Positions 8,046-16,684 are shown, counted from the stretch's first letter. The stretch is 64,000 bases of DNA from Halomarina litorea (GCF_024227715.1 NZ_CP100449.1:248001-312000), one strand, 5' to 3'. Notes: generated by a model from the letters alone, not told the origin. Translations and numbers: made by a program.

Positions 8046-9296
8046 TCAGGCGTGGGGTGTCCCACCCGCGTCGGTCCCGGCGCCGCGGTAGTTCCCGAAG
8101 AAGGTCCGCAGGTCCTCGACGAACAGGTCGGGGACCTCCATCGCCGCGAAGTGGCCCCCCTCGGGCATCTCCACCCAGTGTTCGATGTCGTACACCGCCT
8201 CTGCCCACGCGCGGGGGGTGCGCGACACCTCCACGGGGTAGCGCGCGTGGCCGGTCGGGACGTCGACGGAGTCGGGGACGACGTCCTCGAACGTCGTCTC
8301 GTAGTACAGGCGCATGGAGGCGTTGACGGTCCCTGTGAGCCAGTAGACGCCGAGGTTGTCGAGCAGTCGCTCGCGGTCGAAGCGCGACTCCACGTCGCCG
8401 TCGCAGTCGCTCCACGTCCGGAACTTCTCGACGACCCACGCCGCGAGGCCCGCCGGCGAGTCGGTGAGGCCGTAGGCGAGCGTCTGGGGCTTCGTCGACT
8501 GGATGGCCTGGTAGCCCGTCTCCCCCTCGCGGGCGGCCTTCGTCGCCTCGTAGTCGGCCCGCCCCTCCTCGTCGAGCATCCCCATCGGGTCCTCGAACGC
8601 CGAGGGGCGCAAGAACAGGAGGTTGGTGTGGATGGCCGCCACCCGGTCGGGGTACTCCGCCCCGAGAATCGCGGTGACGAGTGCGCCCCAGTCGCCGCCC
8701 TGCGCGAGGAAACGGTCGTACCCGAGGCGGGTCATCAACTCGGCGAACGCCTCTGCGATACGTCGGGCGTCCCACCCCGCCCCCGTCGTCGGCCCCGAGA
8801 AGCCGTAGCCCGGGAGCGACGGGGCGACGACGTGGAAGGCGTCGTCCGGGTCGCCGCCGTGGGCCGCCGGGTCCGACAGCGGCCCGAGGACGTCGAGGAA
8901 CTCCACGATCGACCCCGGCCACCCGTGGCTCAGGAGCAGGGGCGTGGCGTCCGGTTCGGGCGACCGGACGTGGTAACAGTGGACCCGCTGGCCGTCGATG
9001 GTCGTCACGTACTGGTCGAAGCGGTTGAGCCGTCGCTCGAAGGCGTCCCAGTCGTAGGACTCGCGCCAGTACTCACAGAGCGTCCGGAGGTACTCCGGGT
9101 CGGTCCCGTACGACCAGTCGTCCGCCGGGGGGTCGTCGGGCCAGCGGGTGGCCGCGAGCCGTCGCCGCAGGTCCGCCACGTCGTCGTCGGCCACCGACAC
9201 CTCGAAGGGCCGGACCGCGTCGCCGGTGTCGTCGGTATCGTCGATGTCGCCGCTCACGCCGTCCCCGTCGCCCGTCCGTTCCGCGTTCGGTTCCAT
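8046..9296 (-). CDS. Epoxide hydrolase (alpha/beta hydrolase with N-terminal EHN domain)
   Basis: A 416-residue alpha/beta hydrolase. An acidic tail of about 28 residues is followed by the epoxide-hydrolase N-terminal domain (FEVSVADDDVADLRRRL, ATRWPDD) and then the catalytic fold. HGWPGS is the oxyanion motif and D202 in GGDWGA is the expected nucleophile; PSLPGYGFSG matches the family. The C-terminal half has EMPEGGHFAAME with the catalytic histidine. It should open epoxides to diols by way of an ester intermediate. It shares a divergent promoter region with the second substrate-binding lipoprotein gene. Together with the haloalkane dehalogenase at 26215 it suggests use of epoxide or organohalide intermediates, which is an inference from content only. 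Confidence 0.9.
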   Translation of the reverse strand: MEPNAERTGDGDGVSGDIDDTDDTGDAVRPFEVSVADDDVADLRRRLAATRWPDDPPADDWSYGTDPEYLRTLCEYWRESYDWDAFERRLNRFDQYVTTIDGQRVHCYHVRSPEPDATPLLLSHGWPGSIVEFLDVLGPLSDPAAHGGDPDDAFHVVAPSLPGYGFSGPTTGAGWDARRIAEAFAELMTRLGYDRFLAQGGDWGALVTAILGAEYPDRVAAIHTNLLFLRPSAFEDPMGMLDEEGRADYEATKAAREGETGYQAIQSTKPQTLAYGLTDSPAGLAAWVVEKFRTWSDCDGDVESRFDRERLLDNLGVYWLTGTVNASMRLYYETTFEDVVPDSVDVPTGHARYPVEVSRTPRAWAEAVYDIEHWVEMPEGGHFAAMEVPDLFVEDLRTFFGNYRGAGTDAGGTPHA

Positions 9297-9407
9297 TCAC
9301 CAGTCGCCGTGTCCGTAGACATACGTCCCACCGTGCGCACTGGTACCGGATACCGTTTGCGCCGGTCGCGGCGCGCGGTCGGTCGTGACGCCGCGTCGTG
9401 CAGTAAG

Positions 9408-9415
9408 GCTTAAGG
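9408..9415 (+). promoter_or_regulatory. TATA-like box of the second substrate-binding lipoprotein
   Basis: GCTTAAGG lies about 30 bases before the ATG at 9443, the position expected for a haloarchaeal TATA box. Confidence 0.45.
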
Positions 9416-9442
9416 GTTCGCTCCCCCGTCCTTTGGTAGCTC

Positions 9443-10771
9443 ATGACAGGGCGGAAGTCACGCGAGACACGACGAGGGTTCGTACAGCAGGTCGGTGCGG
9501 GCGTCCTCGCTGGCGGGGTGGCGGGCCTCGCCGGCTGTACCAGCGGGGAGAACAGCGGCGACGGTGGCGGCGGCGGTGGTGGCGGCAACGGCGACGGGAA
9601 CGGCTCCGGTGGCGGGACGACCGGCGGCGGTGGCGGGTCCCAGACGCTCAAACTCGGCGGCCTGTTCGCCACGAGCGGGCCGTACTCGGCGCTCGGCGTC
9701 GACCAGCGCGACGGGGTGAAGGTCGCCCTCCAGCACATAGAAGAGGAGGGCGTCGACCTCACGGTCGAGGAGACGTTCGCCGACACGCAGTTGAACCCGG
9801 AGGAGGGGCTGCGTCGCGCCCGGGAACTGGTCGAACGCGAGAGCGTGGACGCGCTCATCGGCATCGCGAGTTCGTCGGTGGCGGCAGCGGTCGCCAACTA
9901 CGCGAACCAGAATCAGGTGCCGCTGATGCTCACCGTCGCCACCGACGAGGCACTGACCGGCGAGAAGTGCAACAAGTTCACCTTCCGGTCGAACACCCAC
10001 ACCTACCAGAACCAGAAGCCGAACGCCGAGTACGCGATGGAGAACCTCGGGACGACGTTCGCCACGATGGGCGCGGACTACTCGTGGGGGCGCGCCAGCG
10101 TCAAGGCGTTCGTGGAGGTCGCGGAAGCAAACGGCGGTGAGGTCGTCGAACAGGTCTGGCCCAAACTCGGCGCCAGCGACTACTCCTCCGAGATTCAGAA
10201 GGTGGCGGACTCCGACGCCGAGTTCCTCCTCGTGCGCTGTTCGGGCGCGGACGGGGTCAAATCGGCGAAGCAGATCGCCTCCTTCGGCCTCAAAGAGCAG
10301 ATGGACATCATCACCAACCAGACGACCATCGTCGCGCAGGGGGCGGGCGACGCGGCCGTCGGCAACTACGGCGGCGTCCCGTACCACGCCGCGCTCACGA
10401 GCGAGCAGACGGGCAACGACCAGAACGAGAAGTTCGTGGCCGACTACCGCGAGATAGGCGACGGCTCGGACCCGAGCACCTACTCCTGTTCGTCGTACAT
10501 GGGGATGTGGTTCCTCGGGAAGGCCGTCGTCGAGGCGGGGTCGACCGACGGCGCGGCGATGGTCGACGCACTGGAGGGCATCTCCCACGACGGGCCGAAG
10601 GGACCGATGGAGATCCGTGCCTGCGACCACCAGGCGACGAACGCGGTCTGGTCGTCGCAACTCGTCTCGCCGGAGGGGACCGAGTTCGACTACCCCATCC
10701 CGAAGATATTCAAGAAGCACGACTCGGGGACGAACTCCCGGCCCTGCGAGGAGACCGGCTGTAACCTCTGA
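9443..10771 (+). CDS. ABC transporter substrate-binding lipoprotein, LivK type (second copy)
   Basis: A 442-residue Tat-exported lipoprotein: twin arginine at R10-R11, lipobox LAGC with C32, then a Gly/Asn-rich linker and a HAAT-type periplasmic-binding fold starting near TLKLGGLFATSGPYS. It is a paralogue of 894-2225 and keeps the same core segments (YAMENLGTT, GADYSWGRAS, VWPKLGASDYSS) and two cysteines near the C-terminus. Differences cluster in the ligand-facing half after residue 240, so the two may bring different substrates to the same permease. It is convergent with the livF-type gene at 10813. Its sequence places it with amino-acid/amide/short-acid importers, without naming the ligand. 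Confidence 0.9.
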   Translation: MTGRKSRETRRGFVQQVGAGVLAGGVAGLAGCTSGENSGDGGGGGGGGNGDGNGSGGGTTGGGGGSQTLKLGGLFATSGPYSALGVDQRDGVKVALQHIEEEGVDLTVEETFADTQLNPEEGLRRARELVERESVDALIGIASSSVAAAVANYANQNQVPLMLTVATDEALTGEKCNKFTFRSNTHTYQNQKPNAEYAMENLGTTFATMGADYSWGRASVKAFVEVAEANGGEVVEQVWPKLGASDYSSEIQKVADSDAEFLLVRCSGADGVKSAKQIASFGLKEQMDIITNQTTIVAQGAGDAAVGNYGGVPYHAALTSEQTGNDQNEKFVADYREIGDGSDPSTYSCSSYMGMWFLGKAVVEAGSTDGAAMVDALEGISHDGPKGPMEIRACDHQATNAVWSSQLVSPEGTEFDYPIPKIFKKHDSGTNSRPCEETGCNL

Positions 10772-10790
10772 CCGGCGACGGGAGAATCAG

Positions 10791-10806
10791 TTTTTCGACG
10801 CGTCGA
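10791..10806. terminator. T run and palindrome between convergent transporter genes
   Basis: In the 41-base gap between the two convergent genes there is TTTTT (10791-10795) overlapping the perfect palindrome TCGACGCGTCGA (10795-10806). Archaeal terminators are T-rich, so this is a reasonable end point for plus-strand transcription. Confidence 0.4.
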
Positions 10807-10812
10807 CCCGCC

Positions 10813-11505
10813 TCAGACGGCCACGTGTTCGCGGAGCGTCGGGTCGTCCGGCGTCAGCCCCTCGGCGTCGTCCTCGTGGACGACGCGGCCGTTGGCGAGG
10901 ACGTAGACGCGGTCGGCAACGTCCAGCGCGAGGCGGACGTTCTGCTCGACGAGGACGATGGTGAGGTCGTCTTTCAGTTCGAGGATGGCGTCGCGCACGT
11001 CGGCGACGATCTGCGGCGCCAGCCCCTCGCTCGGTTCGTCGAGCAGGAGGAGGCGCGTCCCGCCGAGGAGCCCCCGCGCGATGACGAGCATCTGCTGTTC
11101 GCCTCCCGAGAGGTCGCCCGCCTGTGCGTTCGAGAGATCGTGTAGTTTCGGGAAGAGGTCGTAGGCGTCGTCGACGGTCCAGTCGCCGCCGCGCCCCGCC
11201 GGAACCTCGAGGTTCTCGGCGACGGTGAGCTGTGGCCACACCTGCCGGTCCTCGGGGACGTAGCCGAGTCCGCGCTGGATGATCTTGTAGGTCGACTCGC
11301 CCGTGATGTCCTCGCCGTCGTAGCGGATCGTCCCGCTCCGAGGCGGGGTGATCCCAGCGACGGTCCGCAGGGTGGTGGTCTTGCCCGCGCCGTTGCGCCC
11401 GAGGAGCGTCACGACCTCGCCCTGCTCGACGGATAGCGAGACATCGTGGAGCGCCTGACTCTGCCCGTAGAATGTGTCCACGTTCTCCACGTCGAGGAGC
11501 GCCAT
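10813..11505 (-). CDS. livF: Branched-chain-type ABC transporter ATP-binding protein LivF
   Basis: A 230-residue ABC ATPase. Walker A is GRNGAGKTT, the signature is LSGGEQQML, and Walker B is LLLLDEPSEGLAP, the last typical of LivF rather than LivG. It would sit on the cytoplasmic face of the LivHM permease with LivG. The start MALLDVENV at 11505 shares its first base with the stop of the livG-type gene (TGATG), so the two are translated together. No substrate information can be taken from an ATPase. Confidence 0.93.
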   Translation of the reverse strand: MALLDVENVDTFYGQSQALHDVSLSVEQGEVVTLLGRNGAGKTTTLRTVAGITPPRSGTIRYDGEDITGESTYKIIQRGLGYVPEDRQVWPQLTVAENLEVPAGRGGDWTVDDAYDLFPKLHDLSNAQAGDLSGGEQQMLVIARGLLGGTRLLLLDEPSEGLAPQIVADVRDAILELKDDLTIVLVEQNVRLALDVADRVYVLANGRVVHEDDAEGLTPDDPTLREHVAV

Positions 11506-12248
11506 CAGGCCATTCCCCCGAGGTACGCCTCCTGTACCGACTCGTCGGCCTGTACCGACGACGGCGGGCCCGAGGCGATGACGGCCCCGTTGTGCAACAC
11601 GACGACGTGGTCGGAGATGTTCATCACGATGTCCATGTTGTGTTCGACGAGCATGATGGTGTACTCGCCCGCGAGTTCCTCGATGAGGTCGAGCATCGAC
11701 TCGATCTCGATCTGGCTCATCCCCGCCGCGGGTTCGTCGAGGAGGAGGAGGTCCGGGTCGATGGCCAGCGCGAGGCCGATTTCGAGCGAGCGCTTGTCCC
11801 CGTGCGAGAGGACGTTCGCCGGTCGGTCGCGCTCCTCCGAGAGGCCGACGAAGGAGAGGATGTCCTCGGCCTCCTCGGTGTACTCGGCCTTGCTGTCGGC
11901 GTGCTGGTGGACGTTCCACCCGCCGCGGTGGCGCGCCTGCACCGCCACGCGGACGTTCTCCAGTACCGAGATGCCGCCGAAGACGTTCGTAATCTGGAAG
12001 GACTTGGCGATGCCCTTGCGCGCGATGGCCTCCGGCGCGAGGCCGGTGACGTCCTCGCCGCGGAAGGTGATGACGCCGGTGGAGGGTTCGAGCGCCCCGG
12101 CGAGCATGTTGAACAGCGTCGTCTTGCCCGCGCCGTTCGGCCCGATGAGTGACGTTATCTCGCCCTCCTCGACCGAGAGGTCGACGTCGTCGACGGCCGT
12201 CACCCCTCCGAAGTGCTTCGTGAGACCGTCTGTCTCTAGTATCGACAT
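11505..12248 (-). CDS. livG: Branched-chain-type ABC transporter ATP-binding protein LivG
   Basis: A 247-residue ABC ATPase with Walker A GPNGAGKTT, LFNMLAGALEPSTG following it, signature-like LSHGDKRSLEIG and Walker B LLLLDEPAAGMS, a combination characteristic of LivG. It heads a two-gene operon with livF (one-base overlap) and diverges from the permease genes at 12368, with a shared promoter region of about 120 bases. Co-regulation of ATPases and permeases from this region is likely. Confidence 0.93.
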   Translation of the reverse strand: MSILETDGLTKHFGGVTAVDDVDLSVEEGEITSLIGPNGAGKTTLFNMLAGALEPSTGVITFRGEDVTGLAPEAIARKGIAKSFQITNVFGGISVLENVRVAVQARHRGGWNVHQHADSKAEYTEEAEDILSFVGLSEERDRPANVLSHGDKRSLEIGLALAIDPDLLLLDEPAAGMSQIEIESMLDLIEELAGEYTIMLVEHNMDIVMNISDHVVVLHNGAVIASGPPSSVQADESVQEAYLGGMA

Positions 12249-12326
12249 CTGTGCCCCGCGCCCGCCCTACCGGTGGCCCGTCTATTCATGCTAGCGAGTA
12301 CCACGAGGTGTGGTGTCCCGATGCAT

Positions 12327-12336
12327 AAGTTTAACC
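12327..12336 (+). promoter_or_regulatory. TATA box of the livHM operon
   Basis: AAGTTTAACC lies 32-41 bases before the ATG at 12368. The surrounding ATGCATAAG stretch is the most AT-rich part of the livG/livH divergent region. Confidence 0.5.
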
Positions 12337-12367
12337 CTCTCGCCTCCCGTGCTCGTGTCAGGACAAT

Positions 12368-13246
12368 ATGGCGGACGTTAGCACAATCGTCGGTATCGTA
12401 CTCAACGGGTTGGCCATCGGGATGTTGCTGTTGCTCGTCGCATCGGGCCTCTCACTCATCTTCGGGCTGATGGGCGTGGTCAACTTCGCACACGGGTCGC
12501 TGTACATGTTCGGGTCGTACTTCGGCCTCGTCCTGTTCGACCGGACCGGGGTGTTCTTGCTCGCCCTGCTGGCCGCCCCGTTCCTCGTCGCGGGCATCGG
12601 GATGGTCATGGAGTACCTCACGCTCAGACCGCTGTACGGGCGCGACCCGCTCTATCAGATCCTCCTCACGTTCGGCATCGCGCTCATCCTCGACGAACTG
12701 GTGGTGCTCGTCTGGGGGCCGAACGCCCTCGACTTCACCACTCCGGCGTGGGCGCAGGGCGTCCTCGACGTGGCGGGCGCGGCGTTCCCCGCCTACCGCC
12801 TGTTCGTCATCGTCCTCGGGGCGGTGGTCGCGGTCGGTCTCTACGCCTTCCTCCAGCGGACCCGGTACGGACTGGTCGTCCGCGCGGGGACGGCCAACCG
12901 GACGATGGTGGAGGCGAGCGGCATCAACGTCAAGCGGGCGTTCACCATCATGTTCGCCGTCGGGGCGGGGATGGCCGCCGTCGGCGGCGTCGTCGCCGGG
13001 CCGATGCTGAGCGTCCACCCCGCGATGGGGCTGGAGATGGTCATCGAGGCGTTCGTCGTCGTCGTCATCGGCGGCCTCGGGAGCTTCCGAGGATCGGTGG
13101 TCGGTGCGTTGCTCGCCGGCCTCGCCCAGTCGTTCGGGAGCTACTACGTCCCGGCGGCGTCCTCTATCATCATCTTCGCGCTGATGGTCGTGGTGTTGCT
13201 GGTGCGTCCGGGCGGCCTCTTCGGTGACCCGGAGGTGGAACACTGA
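12368..13246 (+). CDS. livH: Branched-chain-type ABC transporter permease LivH
   Basis: A 292-residue integral membrane permease with about eight hydrophobic segments. GLSLIFGLMGVVNFAHG near the N-terminus and VVVIGGLGSFRGSVVGA near the C-terminus are hallmarks of LivH in HAAT importers. It pairs with LivM to form the channel. The stop and the start of livM overlap as TGATG. The C-terminus VLLVRPGGLFGDPEVEH is also typical (LxRPxGLFG). Confidence 0.94.
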   Translation: MADVSTIVGIVLNGLAIGMLLLLVASGLSLIFGLMGVVNFAHGSLYMFGSYFGLVLFDRTGVFLLALLAAPFLVAGIGMVMEYLTLRPLYGRDPLYQILLTFGIALILDELVVLVWGPNALDFTTPAWAQGVLDVAGAAFPAYRLFVIVLGAVVAVGLYAFLQRTRYGLVVRAGTANRTMVEASGINVKRAFTIMFAVGAGMAAVGGVVAGPMLSVHPAMGLEMVIEAFVVVVIGGLGSFRGSVVGALLAGLAQSFGSYYVPAASSIIIFALMVVVLLVRPGGLFGDPEVEH

Positions 13247-14292
13247 TGGCGGTCGGACTGGCCGACCGGTTCGAGGACCGGACCGCCGCGCTCCGCCTCG
13301 GCCTCGCGCTCCTCGGCGTCGCGGCGTTCGCCCTCCTCCCGCAGGTACTCTCGAACTTCGAGACGGGCCTCGTCGTGGAGTTCCTCATCCTGTTGCTGTT
13401 CGCCGCGAGCTACGACCTGCTCATCGGCTTCACGGGCGTCGTCTCCTTCGGCCACGCGCTCCCCTACGGCGTGGGGGCGTACTTCATGGGCATCGCCATG
13501 TCGGGACGGCCCCTGCCGGGCATCCCGGAGGCGGGGCTCTCCCTCCCGGTGGCCGTCGTGCTGGCGCTGGTGGCGGTGGTCCTCGTCTCGCTCATCACGG
13601 GCTGGCTCGCCTTCCAGCTCTCGGGAGTGTACTTCGCCATGCTCACGCTGGCGTTCTCGATGGTGGGCTACTTCGTCGTCTTCGAGTCGACGGGTATCAC
13701 CGGCGGCGACAACGGCCTGCTCGTCTTCCGGCCGGACCTGCTCGGCCTCCCCCTCGGCGACTACGTGACGTTCTACTACCTCGTGTTCTGGGTCGTCCTC
13801 GTCTCCTTTCTCGCCATGCGGCGGCTCACGAACTCGCCGTTCGGCCGCGTGCTCGTCTGCATCCGCGAGAACGAGGAGCGCGCCCGCTTCCTCGGCTACG
13901 ACACCTTCCGGTACAAACTCGGCGTGTTCGTCGTCGCGGGCCTGTTCGCGGGCATCGCGGGCCTCTTGCAGGGGCTGTACCTGCAGATCGTCACCCCCGA
14001 CCTGCTGTACTGGTCGACGGGCGGTGACGCCCTGCTGGTGACGCTCATCGGCGGGATGGGTACGCTCTGGGGCGCGGCGGTCGGTGCCGCCTTCCTGCTC
14101 GGCGCGCGCGAACTCCTGACGGGCATCGTCGAGGGCTGGCCCATCGTCCTCGGCGTCGTCTACGTCCTGTTCGTCCTGTTCGTCCCGCACGGCATCGCGG
14201 GCCTGCTCACGGGTAAGGGCGAGGCGCGCTCGGTCTGGGACGTCGTCGGGGACCTGCGCTCGGACGACGGCGAGGGCAGCACCGACGACTGA
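13246..14292 (+). CDS. livM: Branched-chain-type ABC transporter permease LivM
   Basis: A 348-residue membrane permease with about ten hydrophobic segments. Family marks are YDLLIGFTGVVSFGHA, FAMLTLAFSM, TGGDNGL and the C-terminal GGMGTLWGAAVGAAF. It is coupled to livH by a one-base overlap and completes the importer. The last 40 residues are charged and acidic and probably cytoplasmic. Expression is likely tied to the acyl-CoA genes that follow on the same strand, although about 60 bases separate it from the next start. Confidence 0.94.
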   Translation: MAVGLADRFEDRTAALRLGLALLGVAAFALLPQVLSNFETGLVVEFLILLLFAASYDLLIGFTGVVSFGHALPYGVGAYFMGIAMSGRPLPGIPEAGLSLPVAVVLALVAVVLVSLITGWLAFQLSGVYFAMLTLAFSMVGYFVVFESTGITGGDNGLLVFRPDLLGLPLGDYVTFYYLVFWVVLVSFLAMRRLTNSPFGRVLVCIRENEERARFLGYDTFRYKLGVFVVAGLFAGIAGLLQGLYLQIVTPDLLYWSTGGDALLVTLIGGMGTLWGAAVGAAFLLGARELLTGIVEGWPIVLGVVYVLFVLFVPHGIAGLLTGKGEARSVWDVVGDLRSDDGEGSTDD

Positions 14293-14351
14293 CCCGGTCT
14301 CTCACCTCGGTCCGGGAGAACGCTTTTGCCCCCTCCCCCGGAGTGCGGACC

Positions 14352-15140
14352 ATGGTCGACCCCGACTACGAGAACTTCGTGACGACGTTCGAGGACGGCG
14401 TGCTCCGCGCGGAGATACACAGCACCTCGAAGATGAACGCGCTCAACCGGACGATGTCCGAGGAACTGCTGGAACTCGCCGTGCGCCTCCACGAGGACCA
14501 CGTCCGGTGTTTCGTCCTCACCGGCTCCGACGGCGTGTTCTGTGCCGGGGGCGACGTGGGCAACTTCGTGAACGAGTCGGCGTCCGCCGGGATGCGCAAG
14601 GGGGCGTCGATGCTCCACGACGCCGTCGTCCAGTTCCACCAGGCGGAGGTACCCATCGTCACGGGCGTCAACGGCGCTGCGGTCGGTGCCGGGTTCAGCC
14701 TCGGCATCTTCGGCGACTACGTCCTCGCCAGCGACGAGTCGTACTTCCAGTTCGGCTACCCCGGCATCGGCGCGACGGGCGACGGCTCCTCGACGTACTT
14801 CCTCCCGCGCGTCGTGGGACTCCGACAGGCCAAGCGCATCGCCCTCCTGAACGAACGTATCGCGCCCGACGAAGCCGTCGAACTGGGACTGGCGACCGAG
14901 GCCGTCCCCGAGGCCGACTTCGCGGACCGACTGGACGAGGTCGTCGGGCAGGTGGCGGAGGGACCGACCGTCGCCCTCGGGCGCACCCAGCGACTCCTCA
15001 CCGAGAGCACCTCGCGGGGCATCGAGGAGCAACTCGCGGCGGAGACGAACACCATCGCGCGGACGGCGAAGACCGAGGACTTCAAGGAGGGCGTCCGGGC
15101 GTTCGGCGAGAAGCGGACGCCGGAGTTCGAGGGCAGGTAG
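14352..15140 (+). CDS. Crotonase-family enoyl-CoA isomerase-like protein (PaaG type)
   Basis: A 262-residue crotonase starting at ATG 14352 (an in-frame GTG nine bases earlier is less likely). VFCAGGDVGNF and AAVGAGFSLG keep the oxyanion hole, but both hydratase glutamates are missing: GAGFSLG has Ser at the first position and FGYPGIG has Tyr at the second. The segment GIGATGDGSSTYFLPRVVG instead matches PaaG/enoyl-CoA isomerases, with D144 as the likely acid/base. It should therefore shift a double bond or open a ring rather than add water. It abuts the convergent kinase gene at 15141 and belongs by position to the acyl-CoA module up to 19641. Confidence 0.87.
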   Translation: MVDPDYENFVTTFEDGVLRAEIHSTSKMNALNRTMSEELLELAVRLHEDHVRCFVLTGSDGVFCAGGDVGNFVNESASAGMRKGASMLHDAVVQFHQAEVPIVTGVNGAAVGAGFSLGIFGDYVLASDESYFQFGYPGIGATGDGSSTYFLPRVVGLRQAKRIALLNERIAPDEAVELGLATEAVPEADFADRLDEVVGQVAEGPTVALGRTQRLLTESTSRGIEEQLAAETNTIARTAKTEDFKEGVRAFGEKRTPEFEGR

Positions 15141-16208
15141 CTAGAGTCGGTCCTCGCGGACGACCCCCAGCATGTCCTCGACGAGGCCGGGGACGATGTA
15201 CTGGAACCACGCGGCGCGCACGTCGTCGGTCTCGCCGGACCGGAAGCGGTCCACCCCGGAGAGGCCGATGGTCATCATGACGAACGCGGAGAACGCCCGC
15301 CAGTAGCGCACCCGCTCGCGGTCCACCGTCCGGCCGGACCGACGTTCGTACTCGTCGTAGAACCACTCCCGGTCGAGGAGGGAACAGGCGAGTTCGGGCC
15401 GCTCGATGGGGTCGACGAGTTTCCCGGCGAAGTAGTACGTCGAGGCGTAGCCGAGGTCGTACATCGGGTCGCCGATGCGGGCGAGTTCCCAGTCCAGCAG
15501 CGCGGTGACGTCGTCGCCGTCGACGAGCATGTTCCCGATGCGAAAGTCGCCGTGGACCACCGTCGTCTCGGGTACCTCGGGCGCGTTCGCCCGAAACCAG
15601 CGGATGCACTCCTCGACGGCGGGTTCGGGCCGCACCACGCTGTCGCGGTACTGGCCCACCCAGCGGTCCAGTTCTCGCTCGACGACGTCCTCGGGCGGGC
15701 AGTCGTCCAGTTCCGGGACGTCCCCCGGGCCGAGGGTGTGGACGCCGACGGCGCAGTCGACGAACTGCGAGGGGAGACTCGACTCGCCGTCGCGTTCGTC
15801 CCACGCGTCGTAGAGTCGCTGACGCTGGTCGCGGTCCCACGTCACGGGCGCGTCGCCGGGGACGTAGTCGACGACGAAGAAGCGCCCGCCCAGAACGGAC
15901 CGGTCGCCCTCGAACCAGTGGGTCTCGGGGACGGGGACGGGGGCGTCCTGTGCGGCGTCCATCGTCCGGAACTCCGTCTCGACGTCGTTGCCCTCGCCGG
16001 TGGCGTCGCCCTCGACCTGCGCGTCGCTCTCGGCGCGGACGACGAGTCTGCGCTCGTGCGTCTCGCCGGACTCCTCCCACCGCGCGGTGAACGACGCCGT
16101 GTCGCGCGACCACCCCTCGACGTGCTCGTGGAGGTCATCGACCGAGACGTCCGCGTCGAGTCGGTCCGAGAGGAACGTCGCTAGCGCTCCCTCGGTGACG
16201 TCACTCAT
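15141..16208 (-). CDS. Phosphotransferase family protein (LvaA/ACAD10-kinase like)
   Basis: A 355-residue APH-fold kinase: VVHGDFRIGNML with H219 as the catalytic-loop start, then ALLDWELARIGDP for metal binding, and YDLGYASTYYF. In bacterial levulinate catabolism LvaA, a kinase of this family, phosphorylates 4-hydroxyacyl-CoA. The start at 16208 overlaps the end of the upstream small gene by eight bases (ATGAGTGA), so the two proteins are made together, as kinase and helper are in lvaAB. The acyl-CoA dehydrogenase and acyl-CoA ligase genes diverge just upstream. It has the same length as the kinase at 4149 and the same motifs. The 4-hydroxyacyl-CoA role is inferred from gene order. Confidence 0.85.
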   Translation of the reverse strand: MSDVTEGALATFLSDRLDADVSVDDLHEHVEGWSRDTASFTARWEESGETHERRLVVRAESDAQVEGDATGEGNDVETEFRTMDAAQDAPVPVPETHWFEGDRSVLGGRFFVVDYVPGDAPVTWDRDQRQRLYDAWDERDGESSLPSQFVDCAVGVHTLGPGDVPELDDCPPEDVVERELDRWVGQYRDSVVRPEPAVEECIRWFRANAPEVPETTVVHGDFRIGNMLVDGDDVTALLDWELARIGDPMYDLGYASTYYFAGKLVDPIERPELACSLLDREWFYDEYERRSGRTVDRERVRYWRAFSAFVMMTIGLSGVDRFRSGETDDVRAAWFQYIVPGLVEDMLGVVREDRL

Positions 16209-16680
16209 CGGGACCACTCCGCCGGCCGAGCATCGCCAGTTGCGCGTCGAGGCGCGCGTCGAGGAAGCCGTAGAGCGGGCGGCGAACGGCACGGGCCGCC
16301 TCGCCGTCCAGTTCGTCGTCCACCGTCGCGAGCAGGCCCTCGCACGATTCGAGCAGTGCGGTCTCGCGCTCCCGCGTCGTCCCATCCGCGTCGAGGGCGG
16401 CGCGGGCGTCCTCCACCGCGTCGCGGACGCCGGGTGCGGTGCCGTCGTGCGCGTCGAGTATCGCTTCGGCACCGTCGAGTGCCTCGCGGAAGGCGTCGGC
16501 CTGTCGCTCCACCGACGCCTCGCCCGCGTCGAGTTCGCCCGCGAGGAAGCGCAGGGTGCTCGCCATCGACCCGACCTGTCCGCGGACGAAACGCTCGTCC
16601 TCGGGGACGGCCGGTCTGACCTCCTCCAGCGCGAACGCCGAGAACCGCCTGAGAACCGCCGCCGGTTCGAGATAGGGCAT
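16201..16680 (-). CDS. Small helical protein, DUF6285/LvaB-like partner of the kinase
   Basis: A 159-residue, mostly alpha-helical, acidic protein with no catalytic motif that I recognise. The N-terminal pattern (L-x2-F-x3-EEVRPAVPEDERFVRGQVGSM, written by segments) and the central RFLAGELDAGE recall DUF6285 proteins, which in bacteria sit beside APH-family kinases and acyl-CoA dehydrogenases; LvaB, needed for LvaA activity, is of this kind as far as I recall. It overlaps the kinase gene by eight bases. ATG 16680 is chosen because a TATA-like CGTATTTG lies about 28 bases upstream. Assignment to DUF6285 is from memory of the pattern and not proven. Confidence 0.75.
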   Translation of the reverse strand: MPYLEPAAVLRRFSAFALEEVRPAVPEDERFVRGQVGSMASTLRFLAGELDAGEASVERQADAFREALDGAEAILDAHDGTAPGVRDAVEDARAALDADGTTRERETALLESCEGLLATVDDELDGEAARAVRRPLYGFLDARLDAQLAMLGRRSGPDE

Positions 16681-16684
16681 ACCA

